From contig NZ_PNCJ01000005.1 of the NCBI RefSeq assembly GCF_005887115.1, positions 620,001 through 684,000 on the forward strand: a DNA stretch of 64,000 nt, read 5' to 3'. Below the pieces are notes generated by a model. The model worked only from the letters and a program-made list of their open reading frames with translations, had not been told where the DNA came from and searched no databases. Each line of letters starts with the position of its first letter. The stretch's first letter is position 1. Both the position numbers and the translations under genes were made by a program. The stretch is from Pseudoalteromonas rubra (GTDB lineage: Bacteria > Pseudomonadota > Gammaproteobacteria > Enterobacterales > Alteromonadaceae). Positions 35,495-43,977 of this stretch are shown in pieces.

Positions 35495-37855
35495 CTATTC
35501 GATACCATATTGATGCTTTTCTATCGCAATTTGCTCTTCAACACGTTTCACTTCATCTTCTATCATAGACTCAAGCATTTTTATGTGTTGATGAGCGAAT
35601 TTCACTACATTTACTTCATTATCATCAAGCCAAGGTTTAACATTTTCTAACTTAATTTTATAATTATTCGCAATTCCAAATTCACCATGTTCAACTCCAG
35701 ACGTTATTAATGCGCCATTGATACGCTTACATAAATCATCGTTAAATGGACATGTAACTAGAATACTTTTAACCAATGATAAAATAGAAGCATTCCCTTC
35801 ATAGCTGGCAACTATAGCTAACAAAACCTTTATTTGCTCTCCGTTCGAAGGTTCGAGTTCCGCAAACAACAGTTCGATTAGATCTGGTGTAAACCTAGAG
35901 AAACACTGCTTAAACAAACTCGCAACACCATAATGGTATACCCCCCACTCATACTTGTAGTGTTTTTTAATCAACTGAAGTAATAAGTGTGGGTTATTTG
36001 CTAGTGTTTCACGCAGTGAATGAAATGCGAACGGAATTCCTTCGTACCTTTCTTTATCACCTTTTCCATGAGTTGTCTCGTAGGTAAGTCGCTTACCTAT
36101 TAACTCAAACAATATTTCTACATCTCGATCAGCAATGACTTCCATGACAGCTTCTAATCTATGATCAACTTTTCTAACAAACACCAAGTTGCTAATTAAT
36201 AAATTGAGGTTTGTATCAGACAAAATATCAATAAAGGATTCTCGCTTGCTTCTGTACCAACTTTGATTTAACCAACTAGTGCTTTCATTCTGATTCAAAT
36301 ACTGAAAAATCTTTTTAAATTGCTCATTTACAAATTCAGCGGATAACTGCTGTTTATGCTCATCAAATATTCCAACAGAGGAATTTAATGCAGCTAATTC
36401 ATCTTGAGCAATAGCTTTATCTACTAGCTTTTCTAACAGTTGAGTGTCTAATTCCTCTACATTCACAAACGTGACTGATAACTCCCACAAATAAAGACCG
36501 CCATTCAACCACTCATTTACAGTTAATTTAAATTCGTCTGAATAATGAGATGACCAAACACCTCTAAATATATAAACAGATGATTTTTCAAGTATTTTTG
36601 AATTTATAAACCTCTCAAAAATCTGTTCAGGAAACAGCTTAGATAATTTTTCTACAAAACCAAAAAGCTCAGGGGAAGTAGCCAAGTCATTAGACATTGT
36701 CTGAAGGTAGATCTCTATTCGGTCAATCCACTCTTCAACATTTGACTCGTTTAATGATGCTATATGCTGTTCTATTCGTCTATTTCTGATCTCTCTAGGT
36801 TTCACCCCGCCCCCATCTTCATCTGTTTCTTTTTCCCAAGGCAAAAAGATACCGTCGAAGCCAACGAGATCGCGGTAAAACTGATATTCAACATTAAGCT
36901 TAATAGCAGACTCTATTTCAAGTGCTACGTGTTTAACTTTATCTGTCGCAGCATGATAATAATTCCAATAAGCATCGTGCTCTATTTTTTGAACAATATC
37001 CAGAGGCTCAGTTTTTATCAATGTTGCCCAATACCTAAGAACTTCAATCGAGTTGTCTTGCACAATTTCAATAACATCTTCAGAAATCTTACTTCTTGAC
37101 CATAAACGACAAGCATTGTTCATACTTGAAATAAGAGCTTTTTTCAGCTTCACATCACTTGCAACTTCATACATCTCTATGAATAAGTGAACAGTCCTGT
37201 TCCTTATCGTTTTTATTGCCTCATTAGCTGGAATAGCCATTGATTTTATACTGACCGTCTTGTAATTCCATTCATGACTTTCAATATCAGTCGATAAGAA
37301 TTTTTCTAAGATGGGCAGTACTAATGAACTTCGTTCAAGCTTTTCTTTGTGAGAAAAACTTTCGATTGTTTTCAGCAAAGTAAGTTGAGGTTCAAAGCCA
37401 ACATACTCTATGGCGTATAAATTAAATTCAGCAAGCTCATTCAATGTAGATTCAACATTACTCCTAACTTCGCTATCTTCTTCCCAAAACTTAAGTAAAA
37501 TATTTACTACTGCACCTTGCTCAAGATAACGTAATCGTCCTAATAAGCTGATTATCTTAGTATAGATTCTTTCTGACGTATGATATTTAGCTAAACTAAT
37601 ATCGCTAACTGCGAACTCTTTCCCCCTATGCAAAATTTCCCAGCAGATTAGCAGATCATTAATTGCTTCCTGAGAAACATGGCTAATAAACTTATCCAAA
37701 ACGTCTAAAGAGTCATTTATATCGCCGTAAGAATCGGGATTAATTATTGTTTGTCTAATGTTCTGATAAACTTTACTCAAAAACCTCTTGGCCTTTTCAT
37801 CGTCGTGCGGCTTTGAAGCAAAGTATTCAATAGTTTTAAGCTTTAAATCATCCAT
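35495..37855 (-). CDS. Large alpha-helical protein of a candidate defence operon
   Basis: This protein of 786 residues has no signal peptide or membrane helix. It is built of amphipathic helices throughout, in the manner of HEAT-like solenoid proteins, and ends in a charged helical stretch (VVKFAHQHIKMLESMIEDE and beyond) similar in style to the tails of large sensor proteins in defence systems. I recognise no enzymatic motif. The ATG at 37855 lies inside the end of the SIR2 gene (8-bp overlap), with GGAG in front, so it is translationally coupled to it. A role as the sensor or regulatory partner of the SIR2 effector is an inference from layout. Low G+C sets it apart from flanking genes. Confidence 0.8.
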   Translation of the reverse strand: MDDLKLKTIEYFASKPHDDEKAKRFLSKVYQNIRQTIINPDSYGDINDSLDVLDKFISHVSQEAINDLLICWEILHRGKEFAVSDISLAKYHTSERIYTKIISLLGRLRYLEQGAVVNILLKFWEEDSEVRSNVESTLNELAEFNLYAIEYVGFEPQLTLLKTIESFSHKEKLERSSLVLPILEKFLSTDIESHEWNYKTVSIKSMAIPANEAIKTIRNRTVHLFIEMYEVASDVKLKKALISSMNNACRLWSRSKISEDVIEIVQDNSIEVLRYWATLIKTEPLDIVQKIEHDAYWNYYHAATDKVKHVALEIESAIKLNVEYQFYRDLVGFDGIFLPWEKETDEDGGGVKPREIRNRRIEQHIASLNESNVEEWIDRIEIYLQTMSNDLATSPELFGFVEKLSKLFPEQIFERFINSKILEKSSVYIFRGVWSSHYSDEFKLTVNEWLNGGLYLWELSVTFVNVEELDTQLLEKLVDKAIAQDELAALNSSVGIFDEHKQQLSAEFVNEQFKKIFQYLNQNESTSWLNQSWYRSKRESFIDILSDTNLNLLISNLVFVRKVDHRLEAVMEVIADRDVEILFELIGKRLTYETTHGKGDKERYEGIPFAFHSLRETLANNPHLLLQLIKKHYKYEWGVYHYGVASLFKQCFSRFTPDLIELLFAELEPSNGEQIKVLLAIVASYEGNASILSLVKSILVTCPFNDDLCKRINGALITSGVEHGEFGIANNYKIKLENVKPWLDDNEVNVVKFAHQHIKMLESMIEDEVKRVEEQIAIEKHQYGIE

Positions 37856-39053
37856 CTTCACGCTCCGCTATATACGCCATGACATCATCTTCAATTCCCA
37901 CCGCCGCTTCTGTTGAGTACCTTTTTTTGACTGACATAAGATAGTGCGGTGTTTGTTTTACCAACCCTCGGTTAACAAGGTAGTCAATTCTATTACCCAC
38001 ATCTGCCTCACTATTTCCTTTAAAACCTACCAAAAAGTCAGTACATTCAGATTTTTTAACTACGCCCATTAATGCAACAAAGCCCAAAATTTGTTCATCT
38101 AACGGGATTATTTCTTCATTGGCCGCAACAAGCACTTCCCTCAGATTAATCTCAACATTTTCTTGGTGAGTAGTAATATTTATCTCTTGCATTACCATAT
38201 TAGCAGCAGCTTTCTTCGATTCATCGACTTCAATAATATTTTTCACCAGCTCGTCAAGCTTAACCAACAACTCCGCATGGTTATTTTCACTTTTGTAACT
38301 GATTAAATTTATGCCATGTGTGCGCTTATAATACTTTACTTCATCAGAGCAATCGCTCATAAACGCCCAAATTCTGAGCCTTTCAGCCCCACTCAAGTTA
38401 ATCAGGTTATCACGCACAAATTTGAAATCTGGATCATCAAGCCCTGCACCAATAAAAACAATTGTTTTGGTTTTTACTAATGTCTTAAGACAGTCTAATT
38501 CATCGGTATAATTGTGAATTTCATTATTGTAATCTTCATAGGTAAGTATGATATTTTGCGGAGATTCAATGCACCCATGATATTTAAAAACATATCCATC
38601 TAGTTCACCATGAAGTAGTTCACCAATTCCTTCTTTATCCCCTCTACGAACTACAGTAAAACCGTCATTTTGACCAAATTTCTTTTCAAGTAGTAAGTCG
38701 TAGTTTGGTGTAACAAAGAATTGGGAAGGCAACTTTCCTAATAACTGATGTATTTCTGAAGGCTCCGCATCTCGAAATGCACTGTTTTTTTCATATTCCT
38801 CAAAGAAGTCGGCCAATGATTTATTATTTTGTTCTAGTTGATGGGTTAGCTCTGAGGCAGCATCAAGAAGCTTATCTTTTTTTATTAGGGCATCTGCAGT
38901 AGTAATATCCCCACCCAATCTATCACAATACTCTTTAAGCCACTCTATTAACTCCCTCCAAAATGGTAGGCCTGACCGCCGTGAAGCCCCTGAGCCAATA
39001 AATAGTATAGTTTCGCCACTAAAAGCATTTGCCAACTCTTGCATCTTGTCCAT
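37848..39053 (-). CDS. SIR2-like NAD-binding protein
   Basis: The Rossmann-type SIR2_2 features are clear: FIGSGASRRSGLP at 18-30, TPNYDLLLE at 115 (Asn117 and Asp119), the likely catalytic His159 in FKYHGCIESP and FIGAGLDDPDF at 200-210. Proteins of this branch in defence systems degrade NAD+ on phage infection; others deacylate proteins. Residues about 290-401 form a separate C-terminal region with a possible winged-helix stretch (NRIDYLVNRGLVKQ). Its start is at once after the stop of the M48 protease gene, and its end overlaps the large helical gene. Confidence 0.9.
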   Translation of the reverse strand: MDKMQELANAFSGETILFIGSGASRRSGLPFWRELIEWLKEYCDRLGGDITTADALIKKDKLLDAASELTHQLEQNNKSLADFFEEYEKNSAFRDAEPSEIHQLLGKLPSQFFVTPNYDLLLEKKFGQNDGFTVVRRGDKEGIGELLHGELDGYVFKYHGCIESPQNIILTYEDYNNEIHNYTDELDCLKTLVKTKTIVFIGAGLDDPDFKFVRDNLINLSGAERLRIWAFMSDCSDEVKYYKRTHGINLISYKSENNHAELLVKLDELVKNIIEVDESKKAAANMVMQEINITTHQENVEINLREVLVAANEEIIPLDEQILGFVALMGVVKKSECTDFLVGFKGNSEADVGNRIDYLVNRGLVKQTPHYLMSVKKRYSTEAAVGIEDDVMAYIAEREDG

Positions 39054-40913
39054 TTAAATCACTTGTTTTCCAATGGCTATAACTTTTTTGTATAGTTTTT
39101 TATCATTACCTTTGGTGAACACAAACACAGTGTTACCAGACTTTATTTCTAATGAACCAATTATTTTTTCAGCTAAATTATCAGATAAATAAAACCCTCT
39201 TTTAGCTTTTACCGCAATTATCAATACTTGACTGTCAGAGAAATTTTTCACCCTTTTTTGTGCTACCCATGCGGCTTTTACTTTCTTATTGGTCTTTACC
39301 TGATTAACTATAGGAGCCAATGCTTCTTCAGATATTGTCGTTGGCTCAATAGTGTCCTTACTACTTACGGAATGGCGCTCTATACCTGCTTCTCGATAAA
39401 TATCTTCCAGATTGTGCATTCTCTCGAGCCAAACATTCGCTTCTTCTAAACGTTCATTATCAACTAAATAAGAATAAGCAACCTTAGACGATACTTCTAA
39501 CAGTTCATGCTTTGCTGAAGCCTTTTCCAAATATTGCAGTCCCGCATCATCTTTTTGTTCCAGCAAGGCTCTGCCTAATGCAAACTGACCATCAACATCG
39601 TTAGGATACAGTTCATTAAACGCCCGATATAAACTTATCGATTCATTGTCATTTTCAAATTTTTCTTTAAGGTATGCCAGCTTCCAAAGCTCATCTTTAT
39701 CTAGCTTTTTAATTTCTTTATTTTTCAGATCGTGATATTGCTCTCGTTCTTCCTGAATGGCCAAGTGCTCTTGCTTCCAACTATCTAAGTTCCATTCACT
39801 CCATTGTGCATCCAGCATCGCAGCAACATCATCGATTCGGTCACCCAATAGTAGCTTTGCGGCAGATTTTTCAGTAGGTAAAAAATCAACATTTTCCCCC
39901 TTCAGGGCGGCTAGCCGATCCGTTAAGCAAGGGTGGGTATCTTGATAGTTTGTTACTTCTTTCTTAGCGAAATTTATAGCTGAAACAGCATCAGCAGCTG
40001 AAATTTTTTTCTCTTCCATGAATTTTATTAACCCTGTATAAGGCAAAATATTTGGTTCAGGAAAATCCAATATAGATTGGTTAAATGGTGTCCAGTGCTT
40101 ATCTTGAATAAAGTTGGAATACGCAGGTAACTTTAATAAGGCTGATGCAGCAATTTCATTTGATGACTGTTCGCCAGCAACATTATCCGCTTCGTATTCA
40201 TTAAGCCTGGCTAAAGCAAATGAGTAAGCTGAAAATCTAGGGCTATACCAATTGAAAAACTTCCTAATAGGAGCGGTAGTCCATCCATTGTGCTGGTCAA
40301 GGTTGTACATCATATTTTGCCAAGACTCTCTAGCTTGGTATATCCAGCCATGAAACTTACTGTGATTCCCTGATAAATGTGTAAATTCATGAGCAATAAC
40401 CGATTTAACCTCTTCAACAGTTAAAGACACTAACAATTCAAAACCAATAATTAATGTATTGTGCATAAACCCAAATGCTAAAAATCTTGGAGTTTGAACA
40501 ATTGCAGCATTAAATTCTGGTGTAACAATAACTTGGTGAATACGTGATGCATTCAGGTTGCTTTGAAGTTCATCGATTATATTAAACAGCTCAGGTGAGT
40601 GTTCTCTTGTAATAATCACACCTTCAGGTTTAGGCCATCTTATAAAAACGGATTTGAATAACACCCAAACCATAATAAATAGGGGGATAAACAATTTCTT
40701 ATTGAATAAGAGCAACAAAAACATAGAGCTTGAAAACGCAAGCCAAATACTACCAGCTACAAGTCCAAACAAAAAAAAGGTAATTGCTAAAATAATCGCA
40801 TAGCCCAGCAATGAATAACGGAATAGCTTACGTTCATAAAGCTTTGGATCTTGAGAAAGGTCCTTTTCTGCTTGCTCTAGTAGATTTTTAATTTTTTCTT
40901 GTTTTCTATCCAT
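39054..40913 (-). CDS. Membrane-anchored M48 metallopeptidase with TPR-like tail
   Basis: Two or three membrane helices lie near 33-92. The M48 zinc motif HEFTH is at 175-179, and the third ligand/stabiliser region NEYEADNVAGE is at 238-248. After the protease domain, residues about 385-510 contain helical TPR-like repeats (FALGRALLEQKDDAGLQYLE, VAYSYLVDNERLEEANVWLE). The C-terminal 100 residues are lysine-rich and beta-forming. HtpX/Oma1-type M48 enzymes cut membrane or misfolded proteins. This is the first gene of the SIR2 operon; GGGAGG lies before the ATG. It could sense membrane damage or activate the SIR2 partner by cleavage; both are inferences. Confidence 0.9.
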   Translation of the reverse strand: MDRKQEKIKNLLEQAEKDLSQDPKLYERKLFRYSLLGYAIILAITFFLFGLVAGSIWLAFSSSMFLLLLFNKKLFIPLFIMVWVLFKSVFIRWPKPEGVIITREHSPELFNIIDELQSNLNASRIHQVIVTPEFNAAIVQTPRFLAFGFMHNTLIIGFELLVSLTVEEVKSVIAHEFTHLSGNHSKFHGWIYQARESWQNMMYNLDQHNGWTTAPIRKFFNWYSPRFSAYSFALARLNEYEADNVAGEQSSNEIAASALLKLPAYSNFIQDKHWTPFNQSILDFPEPNILPYTGLIKFMEEKKISAADAVSAINFAKKEVTNYQDTHPCLTDRLAALKGENVDFLPTEKSAAKLLLGDRIDDVAAMLDAQWSEWNLDSWKQEHLAIQEEREQYHDLKNKEIKKLDKDELWKLAYLKEKFENDNESISLYRAFNELYPNDVDGQFALGRALLEQKDDAGLQYLEKASAKHELLEVSSKVAYSYLVDNERLEEANVWLERMHNLEDIYREAGIERHSVSSKDTIEPTTISEEALAPIVNQVKTNKKVKAAWVAQKRVKNFSDSQVLIIAVKAKRGFYLSDNLAEKIIGSLEIKSGNTVFVFTKGNDKKLYKKVIAIGKQVI

Positions 40914-41412
40914 AGAATATAGAACCTCCCAAACAGATGAGCTAAAGTTCTGAGCTTTAGTTATCGATCAAATTTTTCGAACAAAATAATGTATTGCGTC
41001 ATTCTAACAGCATAACCTTGAACTTATCATTTCCAAATTAGGTTGTCACTAAATCTTCTAGTTTAATTGAGAGATATCAAACATTTACTATCAATTTTAT
41101 TTTGAGAAATCAAAGCAATTTAGGAGTAAGCTTCGCTTAGAATCTGAACCGACAGGAAACTCATCAGTTTCCTCATTTGAAGTTCGTGTATTGGACTGCA
41201 CCAGCTCATAAAAAACACTTGTACAATCCGTATCCCATATGACAATTCGCTTGTCATGCATCGATGAACAAAACAATTCACTATCAACTTGTTAACGGAA
41301 ATCACAACGAGTAAGTACTCAAAAAACCGAAGCTTCTGGCGCTGTTTCCTAAATCATTGAACTGTTCAGCCTTGTGTGACCAGCTCTCAAAAGCAAACAT
41401 CGAGACAGAACT
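40914..41412. other. Promoter region of the SIR2-M48 operon and IS-proximal DNA
   Basis: The first 100 bases upstream of the M48 gene include CTAAAG/CTTTAG (40942-40960), a 6-bp inverted repeat with a 7-base loop in the likely leader. No confident -35/-10 pair was fixed. The rest, up to the transposase remnant at 41413, holds no gene I can support. Confidence 0.45.
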
Positions 41413-42250
41413 TTGAAAGAAAAGCGTATCACCAACTGGCGTGATTACAACAGAGCCCTTATCGCCATAGGCAATATCCAGCTTTGGTTTTCCGAGGATG
41501 CTATTGAACAGTGGAACAATACGCAACATCACGGCGGTAAAGGGCGAGCTAATCATTTCTCTGAGCTGGAAATTGAGACCTGCCTGACTTTGCGGGCTGT
41601 ATTTCGCTTGTCTCTTCATGCTGCACAAGGCTTTATTTCCTCACTGATATCAATGATGAAGCTTGATTTGGATACGCCAACTTATAGTTGTTTGTGCAAG
41701 CGTAGTGCAGAGCTGGCAGTTCGTTACAAGGCCAAATCCTAGTGCATCCGCAGGCATTGATATCGTGGTTGATAGCACTGGTTTGAAGGTATATGGAAAT
41801 GGTGAGTGGCATGCAAGAAAACATGGTGCGAATAAACGCCGGACCTGGCGGAAGTTACATCTGGCCATTGATGCAAATACGCACCAAATCGTGGGTGCTG
41901 AATTGTCTACAATCTCCGTAACTGATTCAGAAGTTCTGGGTGATTTACTCAGACCATTGCGCAGGAAGATCAGCTAGGTAAAAGCGGATGACGTTTATGA
42001 TACCCGAGGCTGTTATGCCGAAGTGGCAGCCAAAAAGGCCGATGCGCCTAAGCTATCTGGATTTGATCACCAAGGCCATGGCAGGTACTGATCTAGCATG
42101 GCAGGCAAAACAAGTGGGGCATAAATACATAGGTATGCTCCGGAAAATTTACGCTTAGTGGATTCAGGGTGCACGTCCGGAACACAGGCTGAATAGGCAG
42201 AAAAGCAAGGTCAAGTTGCCACAAAAGGTCGACCATGGAGTTAACCTCTT
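41413..42250 (+). pseudogene. Decayed IS5-type transposase
   Basis: The start (ITNWRDYNRALI, LTLRAVFRLSLHAAQGF) and the middle (DIVVDSTGLKVYGNGEW, KRRTWRKLHLAID) match the N-terminal and DDE parts of IS5-family transposases, but they lie in two frames joined by a shift near 41738. The second frame meets a stop at 41975, after which VKADDVYDTRGCYAEVA continues the same homology, followed by more stops. No complete terminal inverted repeats were identified. The element is dead and marks the right side of the island. Confidence 0.8.
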
Positions 42251-42279
42251 GTCTTGATTAGCAAAAAATCTTAAAACGG

Positions 42280-42292
42280 CATCTTGTAGCCC
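42280..42292. repeat. 13-bp direct repeat, right edge of the island
   Basis: This is the second copy of CATCTTGTAGCCC (first at 35355-35367). Here it is part of an imperfect hairpin (GGCATC against GATGTC) followed by TTTT, so it may also be part of a terminator-like element on the plus strand. Confidence 0.4.
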
Positions 42293-42435
42293 GATGTCTT
42301 TTAAGAGATACAGTTATCACAAAAGCGTTATAGCTTTTTTTAACCAATTTTAGAGCTTTTATTCACACTTGCTCAGATGAGGGTTATTATCAGATAAGTT
42401 TCTTTGCAAAAACCGCCATAAAAAGGCCCTGTACA

Positions 42436-43851
42436 ATGACCAATATGAGCACAGTTTCTGAACATACCTTGCTAACCATGAACTTTCAGGCGCTGCAATC
42501 TGCCTATGCCCGGGACCCTGCGCCCGACTATGCGCAACGCGTTGCTGTGCTCAAAAAGCTTAAACGTGCACTGGTCTCGCACGAACAACACATCTATCAG
42601 GCATTGTCTCAGGATTATGGTTATCGCAGTCAATTCGATACTTTCTTTGCCGACATAATGCCCACCATTGCAGCCATTAATTATGCCATCAAACACCTGA
42701 AAAAGTGGATGCAGCCCTCAAAACGCCATGCCGGGCTCATGCTTATGCCGTCAAAAGTGAAAGTACATTATCAACCTTTAGGGGTGGTTGGCGTTGTGAC
42801 CCCCTGGAACTTCCCTTTCTATCTTGCACTTGGGCCAACTATACAGGCGCTGGCCGCCGGCAACCGGGTAATGATCAAGATGAGTGAGTTCACACCTCAT
42901 GCAAACCAGGCATTAAAAAGCATTCTTGAAGATATCAGCGATCATGTACATTTGGTCGAGGGTGATGCACAAATTGGCGCGGCATTCACGGCTTTGCCAT
43001 TCGACCATCTGATTTTTACAGGCTCAACCGAGGTAGGCAAACTGGTCGCCAGATCGGCCGCCGACAACCTGACACCTATTACACTGGAATTAGGAGGTAA
43101 ATCTCCCACCATCATAGATCAGGATATCGATATGGGCGTTGCAGTCGATGCTTTGATAATGGGTAAGTCTATCAATTCCGGACAAATCTGTGTTGCTCCC
43201 GATTATATCTTTGTGCCTGCTACGCGTATAGACGCTTTCATAAACACATTTATTGCACGCTATACTGAGTACCATCTCACGAGCAAAAACAGCAACAAAC
43301 AAAGCCATATTATCTCCGAACGTCAGCTTACCCGGTTACTACACTTGCTGGATGATGCAAAATCAAAAGGCGCTAAAGTTCATCCCGTTAAAGCACATGA
43401 CCCAAGTGACAGCAAGTGTGTTTATCCGCACCTGCTCACCAACGTCAGCGAAGATATGGCAGTATTACAAGAAGAGATTTTTGGCTCGCTACTGCCAGTG
43501 ATGACCTACGACACACTGGATGAGGTTATTTCCTATATTAACGCCCGGCCCCGCCCTCTGGCGCTTTATATAATGTCAAATAATACCCCCCTGATAGAAC
43601 GCCTGATAGCCAATACCCACAGCGGCGGTATCAGTGTCAATGATACCACTATGCATGTCGTCGCGGACGATGCGCCATTTGGCGGAATTGGCCACTCTGG
43701 TATGGGACAATACCATGGCTATGAAGGTTTTTTGACTTTTTCAAAGGCCAAAACGGTGCTGTATTCCAGCAGCTGGTTGCCAAAAAATCGAATTGTACTC
43801 AAACACCGGGACTGGGTGTTTAAGGTGCTCCGTAAGTGGCTGCTCAGATGA
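42436..43851 (+). CDS. calB: Coniferyl-aldehyde-dehydrogenase-type aldehyde dehydrogenase
   Basis: The 471-residue enzyme has the aldehyde dehydrogenase set: VTPWNFPFYLALG near 121, FTGSTEVGK near 194, general base Glu218 in LELGGKSP and catalytic Cys252 in SGQICVAPDY. Short length and the tail (SWLPKNRIVLKHRDW) match the coniferyl aldehyde dehydrogenase branch, which oxidises aromatic or long-chain aldehydes to acids with NAD. Real substrates in marine species are uncertain, so the symbol is only a family name. It is followed after 126 bp by a RoxA-like cytochrome. Confidence 0.85.
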   Translation: MTNMSTVSEHTLLTMNFQALQSAYARDPAPDYAQRVAVLKKLKRALVSHEQHIYQALSQDYGYRSQFDTFFADIMPTIAAINYAIKHLKKWMQPSKRHAGLMLMPSKVKVHYQPLGVVGVVTPWNFPFYLALGPTIQALAAGNRVMIKMSEFTPHANQALKSILEDISDHVHLVEGDAQIGAAFTALPFDHLIFTGSTEVGKLVARSAADNLTPITLELGGKSPTIIDQDIDMGVAVDALIMGKSINSGQICVAPDYIFVPATRIDAFINTFIARYTEYHLTSKNSNKQSHIISERQLTRLLHLLDDAKSKGAKVHPVKAHDPSDSKCVYPHLLTNVSEDMAVLQEEIFGSLLPVMTYDTLDEVISYINARPRPLALYIMSNNTPLIERLIANTHSGGISVNDTTMHVVADDAPFGGIGHSGMGQYHGYEGFLTFSKAKTVLYSSSWLPKNRIVLKHRDWVFKVLRKWLLR

Positions 43852-43977
43852 CCTGAGTAGCCAAACCTGCTTCTTTCTTATATTCCTTGCCTGCCTCCCA
43901 ACTGTAACTCACTGTAATAGCCAAACGTCAGCTCATTAACTATTCTTTTACACCTCTCTGAGCGCAAGGAAAAAACA

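Noticed and set aside
41302..41628. A 108-codon frame on the minus strand over the transposase
   Set aside because: It lies opposite the clear IS5-type transposase sequence and has no features of its own.
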